This document shows positions 38,396 to 46,747 of a DNA stretch of 64,000 nt, in pieces. A program made the position numbers and the translations under genes. The stretch's first letter is position 1. Each line of letters begins with the position of its first letter. The notes under the pieces are model-generated. The model saw only the letters and a program-made list of their open reading frames with translations. It made no database searches and was not told where the DNA came from. The stretch is taken from positions 248,001 through 312,000 of the forward strand of contig NC_012438.1 in assembly GCF_000021545.1 (NCBI RefSeq), in the 5' to 3' direction. This stretch comes from Sulfurihydrogenibium azorense Az-Fu1. GTDB lineage: Bacteria > Aquificota > Aquificia > Aquificales > Hydrogenothermaceae.

Positions 38396-40686
38396 GAGAA
38401 AAAGATTTAGAATCAATAGAGTATAATAAATTTTTAGAACTACTGTCATCTTACACCCACAATGACCTAACAAAAAGACATATTATAAATCTACGACCTT
38501 TTAATAATTTAGAAAAACTCCAAAAAGAAATACAAAAAACCAAAGAGCTGTATGACCTTTTTATAAAAAAAGGATATTTACCCCTTACAGAGTATCCAGA
38601 CATATCTCAAGCTTTAAACTTAGCAGTTATACAGGACAGTATCCTCTCACCGAAAGACCTTTTTGATATAGCATCACTACTTAAAGTTGTAAAGGAAGTA
38701 AAGTCATACATAGATGTATCACAAGTCCAAGTGTTAAAAAGTCTCCATCAAGACCTTACACCCCTTAGAGAGTTAGAAAAAGCAATAACAGACAGTATAG
38801 ACAACACATTTTCTGTAAAAGATACAGCTTCTATAGACTTATCAAGAATAAGAAAGGAGATAAAAGAAGTAGAAAGTAAAATAAACAAAGTTTTGGAAAG
38901 CATACTTAACAAACCAGCATACGAAGAAGCCATACAAGAAAAAATAATAACCATTAGAAGAGAACGTTTTGTTATACCTATAAAGTACAACTACACCCAT
39001 AAAATAAAAGGAATAATCTTAGATAGGTCTTCTTCTGGAAACACAGTTTACATAGAACCTTTTGAAGTTGTTCCTCTTAACAATAAACTTTCAGATTTAA
39101 AACTTCAAGAACAGATAGAAATAAGAAAAATTTTAAAATTCCTAACTGACTTAGTAAGGTCAAAGGTACACTTTATAAAAAAATCTTTTGAAGCTATCCT
39201 TGATTTTGACATACTTCAAGCAAAGGTAAGGTATTCAAAGGAGCTTGATTGTATCTTCCCCAAACAAGATGAGTACTTACGACTTTACAACGCAAAACAC
39301 CCAATTTTTTTACTTAAAAATAAGCCATTTAACCCTATTGACATAATAGTAGAAAATAAAAGAGGACTTATAATAACAGGTTCAAATACAGGTGGTAAAA
39401 CAGTTGCTTTAAAGACAGCAGGATTGCTATCTCTTCTTTACAAAACAGCAATCCCCATTCCAGTAGATGAAAACTCTACAGTAAGAGTTTTTGACGGTGT
39501 ATTTATAGACATTGGAGATTACCAAAGTATAGAAGAAAATCTATCTACATTTTCTTACCATGTAAAAAACATAAAAGAAATTTTAGAGCTATCTACCCAA
39601 AACAGCTTACTTTTATTTGACGAACTTATTCCCGGAACAGACCCAGATTTTGCCTCTGCATTAGGAATAGCAATCCTTGAGTATGTAAGAGAAAAAGGTT
39701 GTTTTGTGATTGCATCAACCCACCTTAAAAAAGTCAAGATGTACGCATTAAGTAGTGATTACTACAGTATTGCATCTGTAGGATTTGATAAAGAAACATT
39801 ACAGCCAACCTATAAGATTTACTACAACACAGTTGGCGAGAGTATGGCATTCTACATAGCACAAAGACTTGGACTTCCAGAAAAAATCCTTCAAATAGCT
39901 AAAAAATACGTTGAAGAAGATATTTTAAAATTCCAAGATATGGCTTCTAATCTTTCTAAAATGATAGCTCAGTACGAAGAAAAAATAAAAGAGGTTGAAA
40001 TATTAAAGCAGCAGCTCCAAGAGGAAAAGCAAAAGTATGAAGAGCTTGTTAGAAAGCTGGAACAAGACAGAAAAGAAAAGTGGAAAGAAAGTTTAAAGGA
40101 TATTCAAGACTACATAAAAAATCTAAAAGAAGAAGGCTATGAAATTTTAAGACAGGTAAAAGAAGAAAAATCCGGAAGTAAGTTAGAAAAGTTTATAAAA
40201 ACAAAAAAATTAGAAATCCAAACTATTGGACAAGAAGAAGTAAATCAAGAGATAAAGGAAGGAGATGCAGTAAGATTAAAAGGAAAAGCCCAAAAAGGAA
40301 CAGTTATAGCAATAAGAGAGAGTAAAGCAAACGTTGATTTTGGTGGATTAAAAGTTTGGGTAGATTTATCAAAAATTGAAAAAGTCAGTGAAGAGAAAAA
40401 AGAAGAAAAACAAACAGTGAAAGTATCAAAACCCTCTGTAAATGTAATGCCTTCTATAAATCTCATAGGAAAAACAAAGGAAGAGGCAATAAAAGAGTTA
40501 GAAAAGTATATAGACAGCATACTACTACAAGGTCTAACAACTTTCAAAATAATACACGGCTACGGAACCGGAGTACTAAGAAAAGCAGTAAGAGAGTACC
40601 TTGACAAACTTCCATACAAAGTAAGATACGAAGATGCCCCTTATCACGAAGGTGGTATGGGAGCTACCATTGTTTACTTAGAGTAA
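38392..40686 (+). CDS. mutS2: MutS2 endonuclease/ribosome-rescue ATPase
   Basis: A 764-residue MutS2. The MutS core and ATPase include Walker A GSNTGGKT and the [12 protein letters not shown] segment. A coiled-coil clamp (about 510-590) and a C-terminal Smr nuclease domain with [19 protein letters not shown] follow. The MutS mismatch-recognition domain is absent, as expected. Reported roles are suppression of recombination and splitting of collided ribosomes. It is the last gene of the long plus-strand run. Confidence 0.95.
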   Translation: MREKDLESIEYNKFLELLSSYTHNDLTKRHIINLRPFNNLEKLQKEIQKTKELYDLFIKKGYLPLTEYPDISQALNLAVIQDSILSPKDLFDIASLLKVVKEVKSYIDVSQVQVLKSLHQDLTPLRELEKAITDSIDNTFSVKDTASIDLSRIRKEIKEVESKINKVLESILNKPAYEEAIQEKIITIRRERFVIPIKYNYTHKIKGIILDRSSSGNTVYIEPFEVVPLNNKLSDLKLQEQIEIRKILKFLTDLVRSKVHFIKKSFEAILDFDILQAKVRYSKELDCIFPKQDEYLRLYNAKHPIFLLKNKPFNPIDIIVENKRGLIITGSNTGGKTVALKTAGLLSLLYKTAIPIPVDENSTVRVFDGVFIDIGDYQSIEENLSTFSYHVKNIKEILELSTQNSLLLFDELIPGTDPDFASALGIAILEYVREKGCFVIASTHLKKVKMYALSSDYYSIASVGFDKETLQPTYKIYYNTVGESMAFYIAQRLGLPEKILQIAKKYVEEDILKFQDMASNLSKMIAQYEEKIKEVEILKQQLQEEKQKYEELVRKLEQDRKEKWKESLKDIQDYIKNLKEEGYEILRQVKEEKSGSKLEKFIKTKKLEIQTIGQEEVNQEIKEGDAVRLKGKAQKGTVIAIRESKANVDFGGLKVWVDLSKIEKVSEEKKEEKQTVKVSKPSVNVMPSINLIGKTKEEAIKELEKYIDSILLQGLTTFKIIHGYGTGVLRKAVREYLDKLPYKVRYEDAPYHEGGMGATIVYLE

Positions 40687-40752
40687 CTTCCTCTTTATGA
40701 GATCTCACTATTCTTCAGGATATAAAAAATTATTAGGCGTTATTTATAGAGT

Positions 40753-40842
40753 ATGATAAAATTTTTAGATGAAGGTGTTTATGATGTATTACAAAAGTTT
40801 ATAGAGTTAGAATTTCTTACTGGAGTATTAGATGGTAAATAA
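40753..40842 (+). CDS. Possible 29-residue leader peptide overlapping the Cas12f-like gene
   Basis: A short frame beginning MIKFLDEGVYDVLQKF ends in GDGK-like DGK and a TAA that overlaps the first 11 bases of the effector gene. No convincing ribosome-binding site is seen before its ATG, and I recognise no family. It may be a translational-coupling leader, the relic of a lost gene, or chance. Confidence 0.3.
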   Translation: MIKFLDEGVYDVLQKFIELEFLTGVLDGK

Positions 40843-42463
40843 GAACTTAAAAATAACCAGTGGAAGGGACAATGTAGAATTTTACTTAATAGTAGATGGT
40901 GAAGAAATACCGCTTAAAAAACAAGACATTAGAAACCTAATAACAGAATTTTTAAAAGATGTTAGACTTGCTTACATAAAATTTTTACCTAATATTGAGC
41001 TCATTCAAACAGGTAAATACTTTACTGTAAACATTAACTCAAAGAGACTTACAAACGAAAATTTATCTAACTCTCTAACAAAGTTAATTCCAAAGAATTA
41101 CATAGAACTTGAAATAAATGGAAGTAAAGTAAAGCTTGATTACAAGAAAGATTATGTAGCTACTTCCATACTTTATTCAGTTGCAAAGGATATAACAGGA
41201 AATTTAAAGGAAGGGAAAACGGTTGTAATTAAGAACCTACAATATCTTGCAAGGATAAAACCAGATAAAAATACTCCTTACGACAAAGCCTTTTCTCAAG
41301 TAATAAAAGAGTTTGAGATAGTAGAAAACGGAAAAACCGTTGAATGCGTTATTACATTTTCTGCCTTTAAAAATGCATCGATAAAAGTAAAGTTTAAAAT
41401 GAATTTAAGAAAAAAAAACTTTGCAGTCAACAACTCCTATTACCAAATATTAAATAGAATAAAAAACCAAGAGTATAAAGTAGCATACATAGGAATAGGT
41501 TATAGAGAAAAGAAAGGTGCATTTTTACTTATATCCTACAAATTTGAAAAACAACCAGAAACTTCTCAAGAACAAGAAAAAGTTATGGGTGTTGATTTAG
41601 GACAGGTTTATTTAATTTACTACTCAATAACAAATAGCCACTCAAGAGGCGATATATCACTTTCTTACTCTTGGAAGGATAAAATTATAGGTATATGGAA
41701 TAGGAAAAAACACCTGCAAAAATCCTTGATGGAAATAAGAAACTTAAAAAAACAAGGAATTAACGATGAAAGCATTGAGAAACGATACGAAAAGATTGTA
41801 AAAGAGTTAAACTCTGTTAGGGAGTATGAGAAAAACTTTATGGAAACTCTAAACAAACAAATAGCAACCAAACTTATAGACATAGCCGTTAAAGAGAAAG
41901 TTAAAACGATAGTATTAGAAGATTTATCACTATCAAACGAAGAAAAAAATAGTCTTGCATTCCCTAAATGGAACTACTATCAACTACAATCTTTTATAGA
42001 AAACAAAGCACAAGAAAATGGTATTCAAGTCAAAAAAATAAATCCTGCCTATACATCTCAAAGATGTCCGAGTTGTGGTTTTATAGCATTCTACAAAGAA
42101 ATGGTAAGACCTAAAAGAGAAAAATTTACTTGTCCTGTATGTGGTTTTTCTTCAAATGCAGACTATGTAGCAAGTCTAAACATAGCAGAAGAAAACATAG
42201 AAGAAAAGATAAAAGCAAGATTAATTAGTGATATAGAAAAGATTGAGAAAGTAGACAAAAACAATAAAGTGTTTACACTCTTTGCTATAAGAAACAGAAT
42301 AGTTAAAGACTTACTAAAAGAGTTTTTTAACACAAACAACGGTAGCTCAAAAAAACTTTTAAAAAGACTTGAAATTAGCAACAAAGAAGCATATAATACT
42401 CTTATACGAGATTTAAAGCAATTTAAAGTAGAATACCTTGACAAAAGAATAAGCAATGTATAA
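40832..42463 (+). CDS. cas12f: Miniature type V CRISPR effector (Cas12f/TnpB-like RuvC nuclease)
   Basis: A 543-residue protein. The C-terminal half is a TnpB/Cas12-type RuvC domain: D255 (MGVDLG), E363 (VLEDLS) and D444 (NADYVASLN), with a zinc ribbon C412/C415 and C434/C437 inserted before the last. It contains no HNH domain. The N-terminal 240 residues look like a wedge/recognition region that I cannot match to plain TnpB, and about 95 residues follow RuvC-III. Size fits Cas12f (about 400-700); IS605 TnpB is nearer 400. No TnpA or IS605-like ends are seen, while an anti-repeat RNA and a CRISPR array follow directly. GGAG lies before the ATG. Subtype V-F or a V-U relative is an inference. 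Confidence 0.8.
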   Translation: MVNKNLKITSGRDNVEFYLIVDGEEIPLKKQDIRNLITEFLKDVRLAYIKFLPNIELIQTGKYFTVNINSKRLTNENLSNSLTKLIPKNYIELEINGSKVKLDYKKDYVATSILYSVAKDITGNLKEGKTVVIKNLQYLARIKPDKNTPYDKAFSQVIKEFEIVENGKTVECVITFSAFKNASIKVKFKMNLRKKNFAVNNSYYQILNRIKNQEYKVAYIGIGYREKKGAFLLISYKFEKQPETSQEQEKVMGVDLGQVYLIYYSITNSHSRGDISLSYSWKDKIIGIWNRKKHLQKSLMEIRNLKKQGINDESIEKRYEKIVKELNSVREYEKNFMETLNKQIATKLIDIAVKEKVKTIVLEDLSLSNEEKNSLAFPKWNYYQLQSFIENKAQENGIQVKKINPAYTSQRCPSCGFIAFYKEMVRPKREKFTCPVCGFSSNADYVASLNIAEENIEEKIKARLISDIEKIEKVDKNNKVFTLFAIRNRIVKDLLKEFFNTNNGSSKKLLKRLEISNKEAYNTLIRDLKQFKVEYLDKRISNV

Positions 42464-42464
42464 A

Positions 42465-42641
42465 GTCCGTATCCTTAATGGTGCGGGACAGATTAACAGG
42501 TTAATAGACCTGTTCAATCTGGATACGTGGGCTTTCTACCACGTGGGGCTGGCTTAATGCCACGGCTGGGGGCGTTTAGTCCATAAGGCCGAGACCCTAC
42601 CTGCATAGTTCAGCTTTAAAAAATTAATGTGAGATAGAAAG
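42465..42641 (+). ncRNA. Candidate tracrRNA with anti-repeat
   Basis: This G+C-rich stretch begins one base after the effector stop. It can fold into GTATCC/GGATAC (42469-42474, 42521-42526) enclosing CAGATT/AATCTG and ACAGGT/ACCTGT (42496-42501, 42508-42513), then ACGTGG/CCACGT (42525-42530, 42539-42544), then TGGC/GCCA (42550-42553, 42559-42562). The bases CCTGCATAGTTCAG at 42600-42613 are complementary to repeat positions 8-21, 14 pairs with two G:U. Such a structured body plus anti-repeat between effector and array is the tracrRNA layout of Cas12f systems. Ends are not defined by sequence. Confidence 0.75.
42627..42641 (+). repeat. Relic of the 3' half of the CRISPR repeat
   Basis: ATGTGAGATAGAAAG matches repeat positions 15-29 at 14 of 15 bases (G20 to A). 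It lies 13 bases after the anti-repeat, and its ATGTG can pair with TGCAT (42602-42606, one G:U or more) in the anti-repeat. It is either the remnant of a first repeat or the 3' end of a built-in single-guide form. Confidence 0.65.
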
Positions 42642-42675
42642 GAGAAATTAATTGATATTAGGTATCATTTAGCTT

Positions 42676-42846
42676 TGCATCGTGAAAACAGAAAATATAT
42701 TATTGTAATATTCAAGTAGTGATGCGGGTGAAAGTGGGAATATAACAGAAAATATATTTGCATTATGTGAGCTACGATGCAGTTAACCTCAATTTGCGAG
42801 CGGTTAACGAAAATAAAAACTACCTGCAAATCAGCGTCATTACTTG
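42676..42846 (+). ncRNA. Second structured segment between tracrRNA and array
   Basis: TGCATCGTG (42676-42684) pairs with TACGATGCA (42773-42781) over 9 bp. CAAGTAGTGATGC (42713-42725) pairs with GCGTCATTACTTG (42834-42846) over 13 bp with two G:U, which crosses the first helix and would make a pseudoknot. GTTAACC/GGTTAAC (42782-42788, 42802-42808) is a nested hairpin. AACAGAAAATATAT occurs twice (42687-42700, 42744-42757). CTACCTGCA at 42820-42828 repeats the bases at 42597-42605 beside the anti-repeat. I see no open frame. It may be a second or degenerate guide-RNA module, a leader RNA or an unrelated RNA. Confidence 0.5.
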
Positions 42847-42881
42847 ATTATTTAAATTTTTTTATTTTTAAAAATTAACGG

Positions 42882-43432
42882 GTTTTGTCTGAACTATGTG
42901 GGATAGAAAGTGCCATCGATTGTTATAATCTCGGTCCACTTTCTTTGTTTTGTCTGAACTATGTGGGATAGAAAGTATGCTTTTAGACTAAAATACATTG
43001 ATAAAATCGAGTTTTGTCTGAACTATGTGGGATAGAAAGTTTATTGGAGTTAAATAATGTTACAAATCATCTATGGGTTTTGTCTGAACTATGTGGGATA
43101 GAAAGTCTTCAAAATAATCATACTTTAACCACTCTAAACCTGTTTTGTCTGAACTATGTGGGATAGAAAGACTTTTTCAGGTCAGATAACAGTCACAATC
43201 TCTCCGTTTTGTCTGAACTATGTGGGATAGAAAGCAGGTTTTTCGTATGGTATAAAAATTCTATTTTTTTGTTTTGTCTGAACTATGTGGGATAGAAAGT
43301 TTTTTTAAATTCATAATTATATTATCACACTTTTGGTTTTGTCTGAACTATGTGGGATAGAAAGTCTCATTCTACTCTAAAAATGATGTAAAAAGCATAG
43401 AGGGTTTTGTCTGAACTATGTGGGATAGAAAG
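42882..43432 (+). CRISPR. CRISPR array, 9 repeats of 29 bp and 8 spacers
   Basis: Nine identical repeats begin GTTTTGTCTGAAC and end TATGTGGGATAGAAAG. They start at 42882, 42947, 43011, 43077, 43142, 43206, 43271, 43336 and 43404. Spacers are 36, 35, 37, 36, 35, 36, 36 and 39 bases, all different. Orientation is plus, judged from the upstream effector, the anti-repeat and the A+T-rich leader-like DNA at 42847-42881. No repeat is degenerate, including the last, which ends at 43432 on the base before the trpE stop codon. Repeat length and the GATAGAAAG end resemble Cas6-processed arrays more than typical type V repeats of about 36. Confidence 0.97.
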
Positions 43433-44908
43433 CTACTCTACCAATTCTATTGCGGTCATCATAGCTTTGGCTTTATTTACAGTCTCAAGCCATTCTTTCT
43501 CCGGGATAGAGTCTGCTACTATACCAGCTCCTGCTTGGATGTATACTGTATCGTTTACTATTACAGCTGTTCTTATAGCTATAGCAGTATCAAGATTGCC
43601 ATCAAAAGATATATATCCAACTCCTCCTGCATAAATGCCTCTTTTATCCGGTTCTAACTCTTCTATTATCTGCATAGCTCTTACTTTTGGAGCTCCGCTT
43701 ACAGTTCCAACTGGAAAAACAGACTTAAACACATCTAAAGGATGTAATCCTTCTTTTAAAACTCCGGATACATCTGAAACTATGTGCATCACATGAGAGT
43801 AGTTTTCTATATACATAAATCTATCAACTTTTACACTACCTCTTTTTGCTACCTTACCAACGTCATTTCTTGCAAGGTCTACAAGCATAAGATGTTCAGC
43901 TCTTTCTTTTTCATCGTTTATAAGTTCTTCTCTGAGTTTTAAATCTTCTTCTAATGTTTTTCCCCGTGGTCTTGTGCCTGCTATTGGTTTTGTCAGTATT
44001 TTTCCATCTACAACACTAACTAAAATCTCAGGAGAAGACCCTACCACTTTTATATCGTTAAAGTCTAAATAAAATAGGTATGGAGATGGGTTTATAACTC
44101 TAATTGACCTGTATATATCAGATGGGTCAACTTTCAGTTTTTTAAAAAATCGCTGAGATAAAACTACCTGAATTATATCTCCTTCTTTTATATACTCTTT
44201 CGCTTTTACTACTGCTTTTTCAAACTCCTCTTTTGTAAAGTTAGACTGCCAGCTATTTAAATCTACTTCTTTTTTAGATAGGGAAAGTCTTTTTATCTGT
44301 AATTCTCTGTTTAACTTTTGTTCTATGTTTTCTATTTTTCTTAATGCTGTATTGTAAGCTTCTTCTACGTTTGTATCTTCTGATAAAACGGCTGAAACGA
44401 TTATTTTAATCTTGTTTGTTAGGTTATCAAAAGCTATAACTTCATCACTTAAAAATAGGTATATATCAGGAACATTTAAAACATCAGGTTTATAATCTCC
44501 TACAGGTTCATAAAACTTTACAACATCATAGCCTATATAACCTACGTATCCACCCCAGAATGGAGGGAGAGTATTGTCTTTGTAAGGTTTAAAGTTTTCT
44601 GTTAACTTTTTTACCTCATCTATAGGGTCTTTTGTTTGTTTGTAGTAAATTTTTCCTTTGTTGTATATCTCAACAGTGTCTTTTTTTGACCTTATGTAAA
44701 AATTTTCAGAAGACCCAATAAAAGAGTACCTTCCAACGTTTTCCCCTCTCTCTACACTTTCTAGTATGTAGTTAAATTTTCCTGGTGTTGCTATTTTAAA
44801 GTATACTGATAATGGAGTATCAACATCAAGGAGTATCTCTTTATAAATAGGAACAACGTTGTAATTCTCAGATAAAGATTTAAATTCTTCAAAACTCAAA
44901 CTTACCAT
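43433..44908 (-). CDS. trpE: Anthranilate synthase component I
   Basis: A 491-residue chorismate-using enzyme, the first step of tryptophan synthesis with glutaminase TrpG. Conserved parts are the N-terminal domain with the SLLES-like ILESVERGENVGRYSFIG, then PIAGTRPRGKT, HLMLVDLARNDVG, GTVSGAPKVRAM and GAGIVADSIPEKEWLET. The product is full length. Its stop codon (43433-43435) abuts the last CRISPR repeat, leaving no 3' intergenic DNA. surE lies immediately upstream. Confidence 0.95.
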   Translation of the reverse strand: MVSLSFEEFKSLSENYNVVPIYKEILLDVDTPLSVYFKIATPGKFNYILESVERGENVGRYSFIGSSENFYIRSKKDTVEIYNKGKIYYKQTKDPIDEVKKLTENFKPYKDNTLPPFWGGYVGYIGYDVVKFYEPVGDYKPDVLNVPDIYLFLSDEVIAFDNLTNKIKIIVSAVLSEDTNVEEAYNTALRKIENIEQKLNRELQIKRLSLSKKEVDLNSWQSNFTKEEFEKAVVKAKEYIKEGDIIQVVLSQRFFKKLKVDPSDIYRSIRVINPSPYLFYLDFNDIKVVGSSPEILVSVVDGKILTKPIAGTRPRGKTLEEDLKLREELINDEKERAEHLMLVDLARNDVGKVAKRGSVKVDRFMYIENYSHVMHIVSDVSGVLKEGLHPLDVFKSVFPVGTVSGAPKVRAMQIIEELEPDKRGIYAGGVGYISFDGNLDTAIAIRTAVIVNDTVYIQAGAGIVADSIPEKEWLETVNKAKAMMTAIELVE

Positions 44909-45688
44909 TTAAATCCTCATTATTTCAGACAGAAAATCTTTTTTATCAAGTTCATCAATGGCTTGGTAATCTGTAAGGTCTAACTTTATAGGTGTGATAG
45001 ATACAAACCCTTCTTTTATCGCCGTGTAATCCGTTCCCGGTTGGCACTCTTCAAGGAGAGCTTCCTCTCCACCTATCCAATAGTACTCTTCTTTTGAAGG
45101 AGATAGATACTTAACTATCTCTTCTTTGTAAGCACTTCTTCCCTGTTTTGTAAGTAAGAAGCCTTTTATCTGATTTTTTGGAATTGTAGGAATGTTAACG
45201 TTTAAAAATACTCCCTTTGGAAGACCTTGTAAAATCACCACGTTAATAATTTTCATTGCAACTTGAGCGATTTCTTGATAGTTTGGATTTTTCGATGAAC
45301 CTACAGAGAAGGCCACTGATGGAATATCAAATAATGTTCCTTCCCTTGCAGCTCCTACCGTTCCTGAGTAAAAAACATCGTTTCCTATGTTTGGACCTGT
45401 GTTTATACCAGACACTAACAAATCAGGCTTTCTACCATTTAATATTATATTTAAACCTAAGTGCACACAGTCAGCAGGTGTTCCATCAGCAATGTAGTAA
45501 AAGTTTTTTTCCAGCTCTACTATCTTAAGTGGTCTTGTAAAGGTTAAAGAATGGCTTGCTCCAGACATATTTCTGTCTGGCGTTACCGTTATTACTTCGT
45601 ACCCTGCCTTCAGGAGCTCTTGCCTTATAGCTAAAAGACCTTTTGATTGATAACCATCGTCGTTTGTTAAAAATACTAATTTTTTCAT
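44909..45688 (-). CDS. surE: 5'/3'-nucleotidase SurE
   Basis: A 259-residue metal-dependent phosphatase of nucleoside monophosphates. [12 protein letters not shown] near the N terminus holds the metal-binding D-D pair; SGASHSLTF and [13 protein letters not shown] follow as in SurE. The stop lies immediately before the trpE start, so the two are likely co-transcribed. A tRNA gene is just upstream. Confidence 0.95.
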   Translation of the reverse strand: MKKLVFLTNDDGYQSKGLLAIRQELLKAGYEVITVTPDRNMSGASHSLTFTRPLKIVELEKNFYYIADGTPADCVHLGLNIILNGRKPDLLVSGINTGPNIGNDVFYSGTVGAAREGTLFDIPSVAFSVGSSKNPNYQEIAQVAMKIINVVILQGLPKGVFLNVNIPTIPKNQIKGFLLTKQGRSAYKEEIVKYLSPSKEEYYWIGGEEALLEECQPGTDYTAIKEGFVSITPIKLDLTDYQAIDELDKKDFLSEIMRI

Positions 45689-45703
45689 TTTAACCTCATT
45701 AGA

Positions 45704-45778
45704 GTCGGAGCGACCCGATTCGAACGGGCGACCTCTGGCCCCCCATGCCAGTGCGCTACCACCTGCGCCACGCTCCGA
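45704..45778 (-). tRNA. tRNA-Pro (anticodon GGG)
   Basis: On the minus strand TCGGAGC (45778-45772) pairs with GCTCCGA (45711-45705) as the acceptor stem. A D-arm GCGC/GCGC, an anticodon stem CTGGC/GCCAG with loop ATGGGGG, and a T-arm around TTCGAAT are complete. The anticodon in the 7-base loop is GGG. CCA is not encoded; the discriminator is C. Length is 75 bases. Confidence 0.95.
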
Positions 45779-45781
45779 TTT

Positions 45782-46084
45782 TTATTTTTGATTTATTTTT
45801 TTCTTTAACTCTTTTCCGGCTTTAAAAGATATTCCAAGTCTGTCTGGAATCAACTTTTCTTCACCAGTTTTAGGGTTTCTTCCTACTTTGCCTTTTCTTC
45901 TTTTGATTATAAAGGTACCAAAACCAGATATCATTACTTTTTTACCTTCTTTTATATCTGTTGTAAGGTATTCTGAAATCATATCAAAAGTATCGTTAAC
46001 TATTTTGTGAATTTCTCTTTTATCTAAACTTAAGTTTAAGTCTTTGTCTTTATGAATCATATTAACTATATCAGCTCTCTTCAT
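45782..46084 (-). CDS. HU/IHF-family DNA-bending protein
   Basis: A 100-residue nucleoid protein. ISGFGTFIIKRRKGKVGRNPKTGE is the beta-arm segment that inserts in the DNA minor groove, with the NP at its tip. The C-terminal ISFKAGKELKKKIN fits. The sequence is closer to the IHF-alpha/HU group generally; which one cannot be decided by eye. It lies 4 bases before the tRNA and overlaps a small membrane gene upstream. Confidence 0.9.
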   Translation of the reverse strand: MKRADIVNMIHKDKDLNLSLDKREIHKIVNDTFDMISEYLTTDIKEGKKVMISGFGTFIIKRRKGKVGRNPKTGEEKLIPDRLGISFKAGKELKKKINQK

Positions 46085-46229
46085 CTTTCACCTCTTTTTT
46101 ATAGTATTTTTTATCTCTTTCATCTACAACGGTTTCGTTTTTACTCCAGTAAACCATAAGCCCTACGATAACTAAAGCAGCTATTACAAACACTACAATA
46201 GCAATTATAAGCTCTACTGTTTCGTTCAT
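46071..46229 (-). CDS. Small single-span membrane protein, 52 residues
   Basis: The frame begins MNETVELIIAIVVFVIAALV and has one strong membrane helix (about 6-28), then a charged tail (YWSKNETVVDERDKKYY). It fits exactly between its neighbours: its start overlaps the carbonic anhydrase-like gene by 4 bases and its end overlaps the HU/IHF gene by 14. That packing supports a real gene. I do not recognise the family. Confidence 0.6.
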   Translation of the reverse strand: MNETVELIIAIVVFVIAALVIVGLMVYWSKNETVVDERDKKYYKKEVKDEES

Positions 46230-46747
46230 TTTAGTTCCTCAAGATAACTATTCTTATATTTTACATAATTTTCAGCAGATTTTTCCAGCCAATTTAACTC
46301 CTCTTCTGTAAGTTTTCTTACAAATTTTGCTGGAACTCCTGCCCATAGAGATTGAGGCTCTATAATTTTTCCCGGTGTTACTAATGCTCCTGCAGCTACG
46401 ATTGATTGCTTTCCTACCACTACACCGTCCATAATTGTAGCAGACATACCTATAAGACAAAAATCTTCAATAGTGCAGGCATGGATCATTACTTTGTGTC
46501 CTATTGTGACGTTATTGCCTATTACAGTTGGGTACTTTTTGTGGTCAACGTGTATTATTGTACCATCTTGAATATTTGTCCTTTCTCCGATTCTTATATA
46601 GTTAACATCTCCTCGGATAACGACGTTGTACCAAACACTGCTGTCTTTACCTATTTCTACGTCTCCTATTATTACAGCGTTTTCCGCAACAAAAACAGTT
46701 GGGTCTATTTTAGGATAAACTCCTTTGTAAGGTTTAATTACTGCCAT
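46226..46747 (-). CDS. Gamma carbonic anhydrase-like hexapeptide protein
   Basis: A 173-residue left-handed beta-helix protein (YrdA/PaaY/CamH-type). Hexapeptide turns such as AVIIGDVEIGKDSSVWYNVVI run through most of the chain. The metal-binding His positions are present (IHVDHKKYP, VTIGHKVMIHACTI). Such trimers bind zinc or iron; some hydrate CO2, others have unknown activity. Confidence 0.88.
   Translation of the reverse strand: MAVIKPYKGVYPKIDPTVFVAENAVIIGDVEIGKDSSVWYNVVIRGDVNYIRIGERTNIQDGTIIHVDHKKYPTVIGNNVTIGHKVMIHACTIEDFCLIGMSATIMDGVVVGKQSIVAAGALVTPGKIIEPQSLWAGVPAKFVRKLTEEELNWLEKSAENYVKYKNSYLEELK

Noticed and set aside
40832-42463. Reading the RuvC protein as an ordinary IS605/IS607 TnpB transposon gene
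   Set aside because: It is longer than typical TnpB, no TnpA or TnpA fragment and no insertion-sequence ends were seen, and an anti-repeat and CRISPR array follow directly. Some doubt remains until a tree is made.
42642-42665. Guide-like segment after the half-repeat targeting the effector promoter
   Set aside because: The best similarity I saw near 40725-40740 was a short A+T-rich match (ATTAGG) without a seed-to-end match. Not enough to claim self-regulation.
43407-43657. Plus-strand frames across the last CRISPR repeat into trpE
   Set aside because: They start within the repeat and are antisense to trpE; they have no recognisable protein features.
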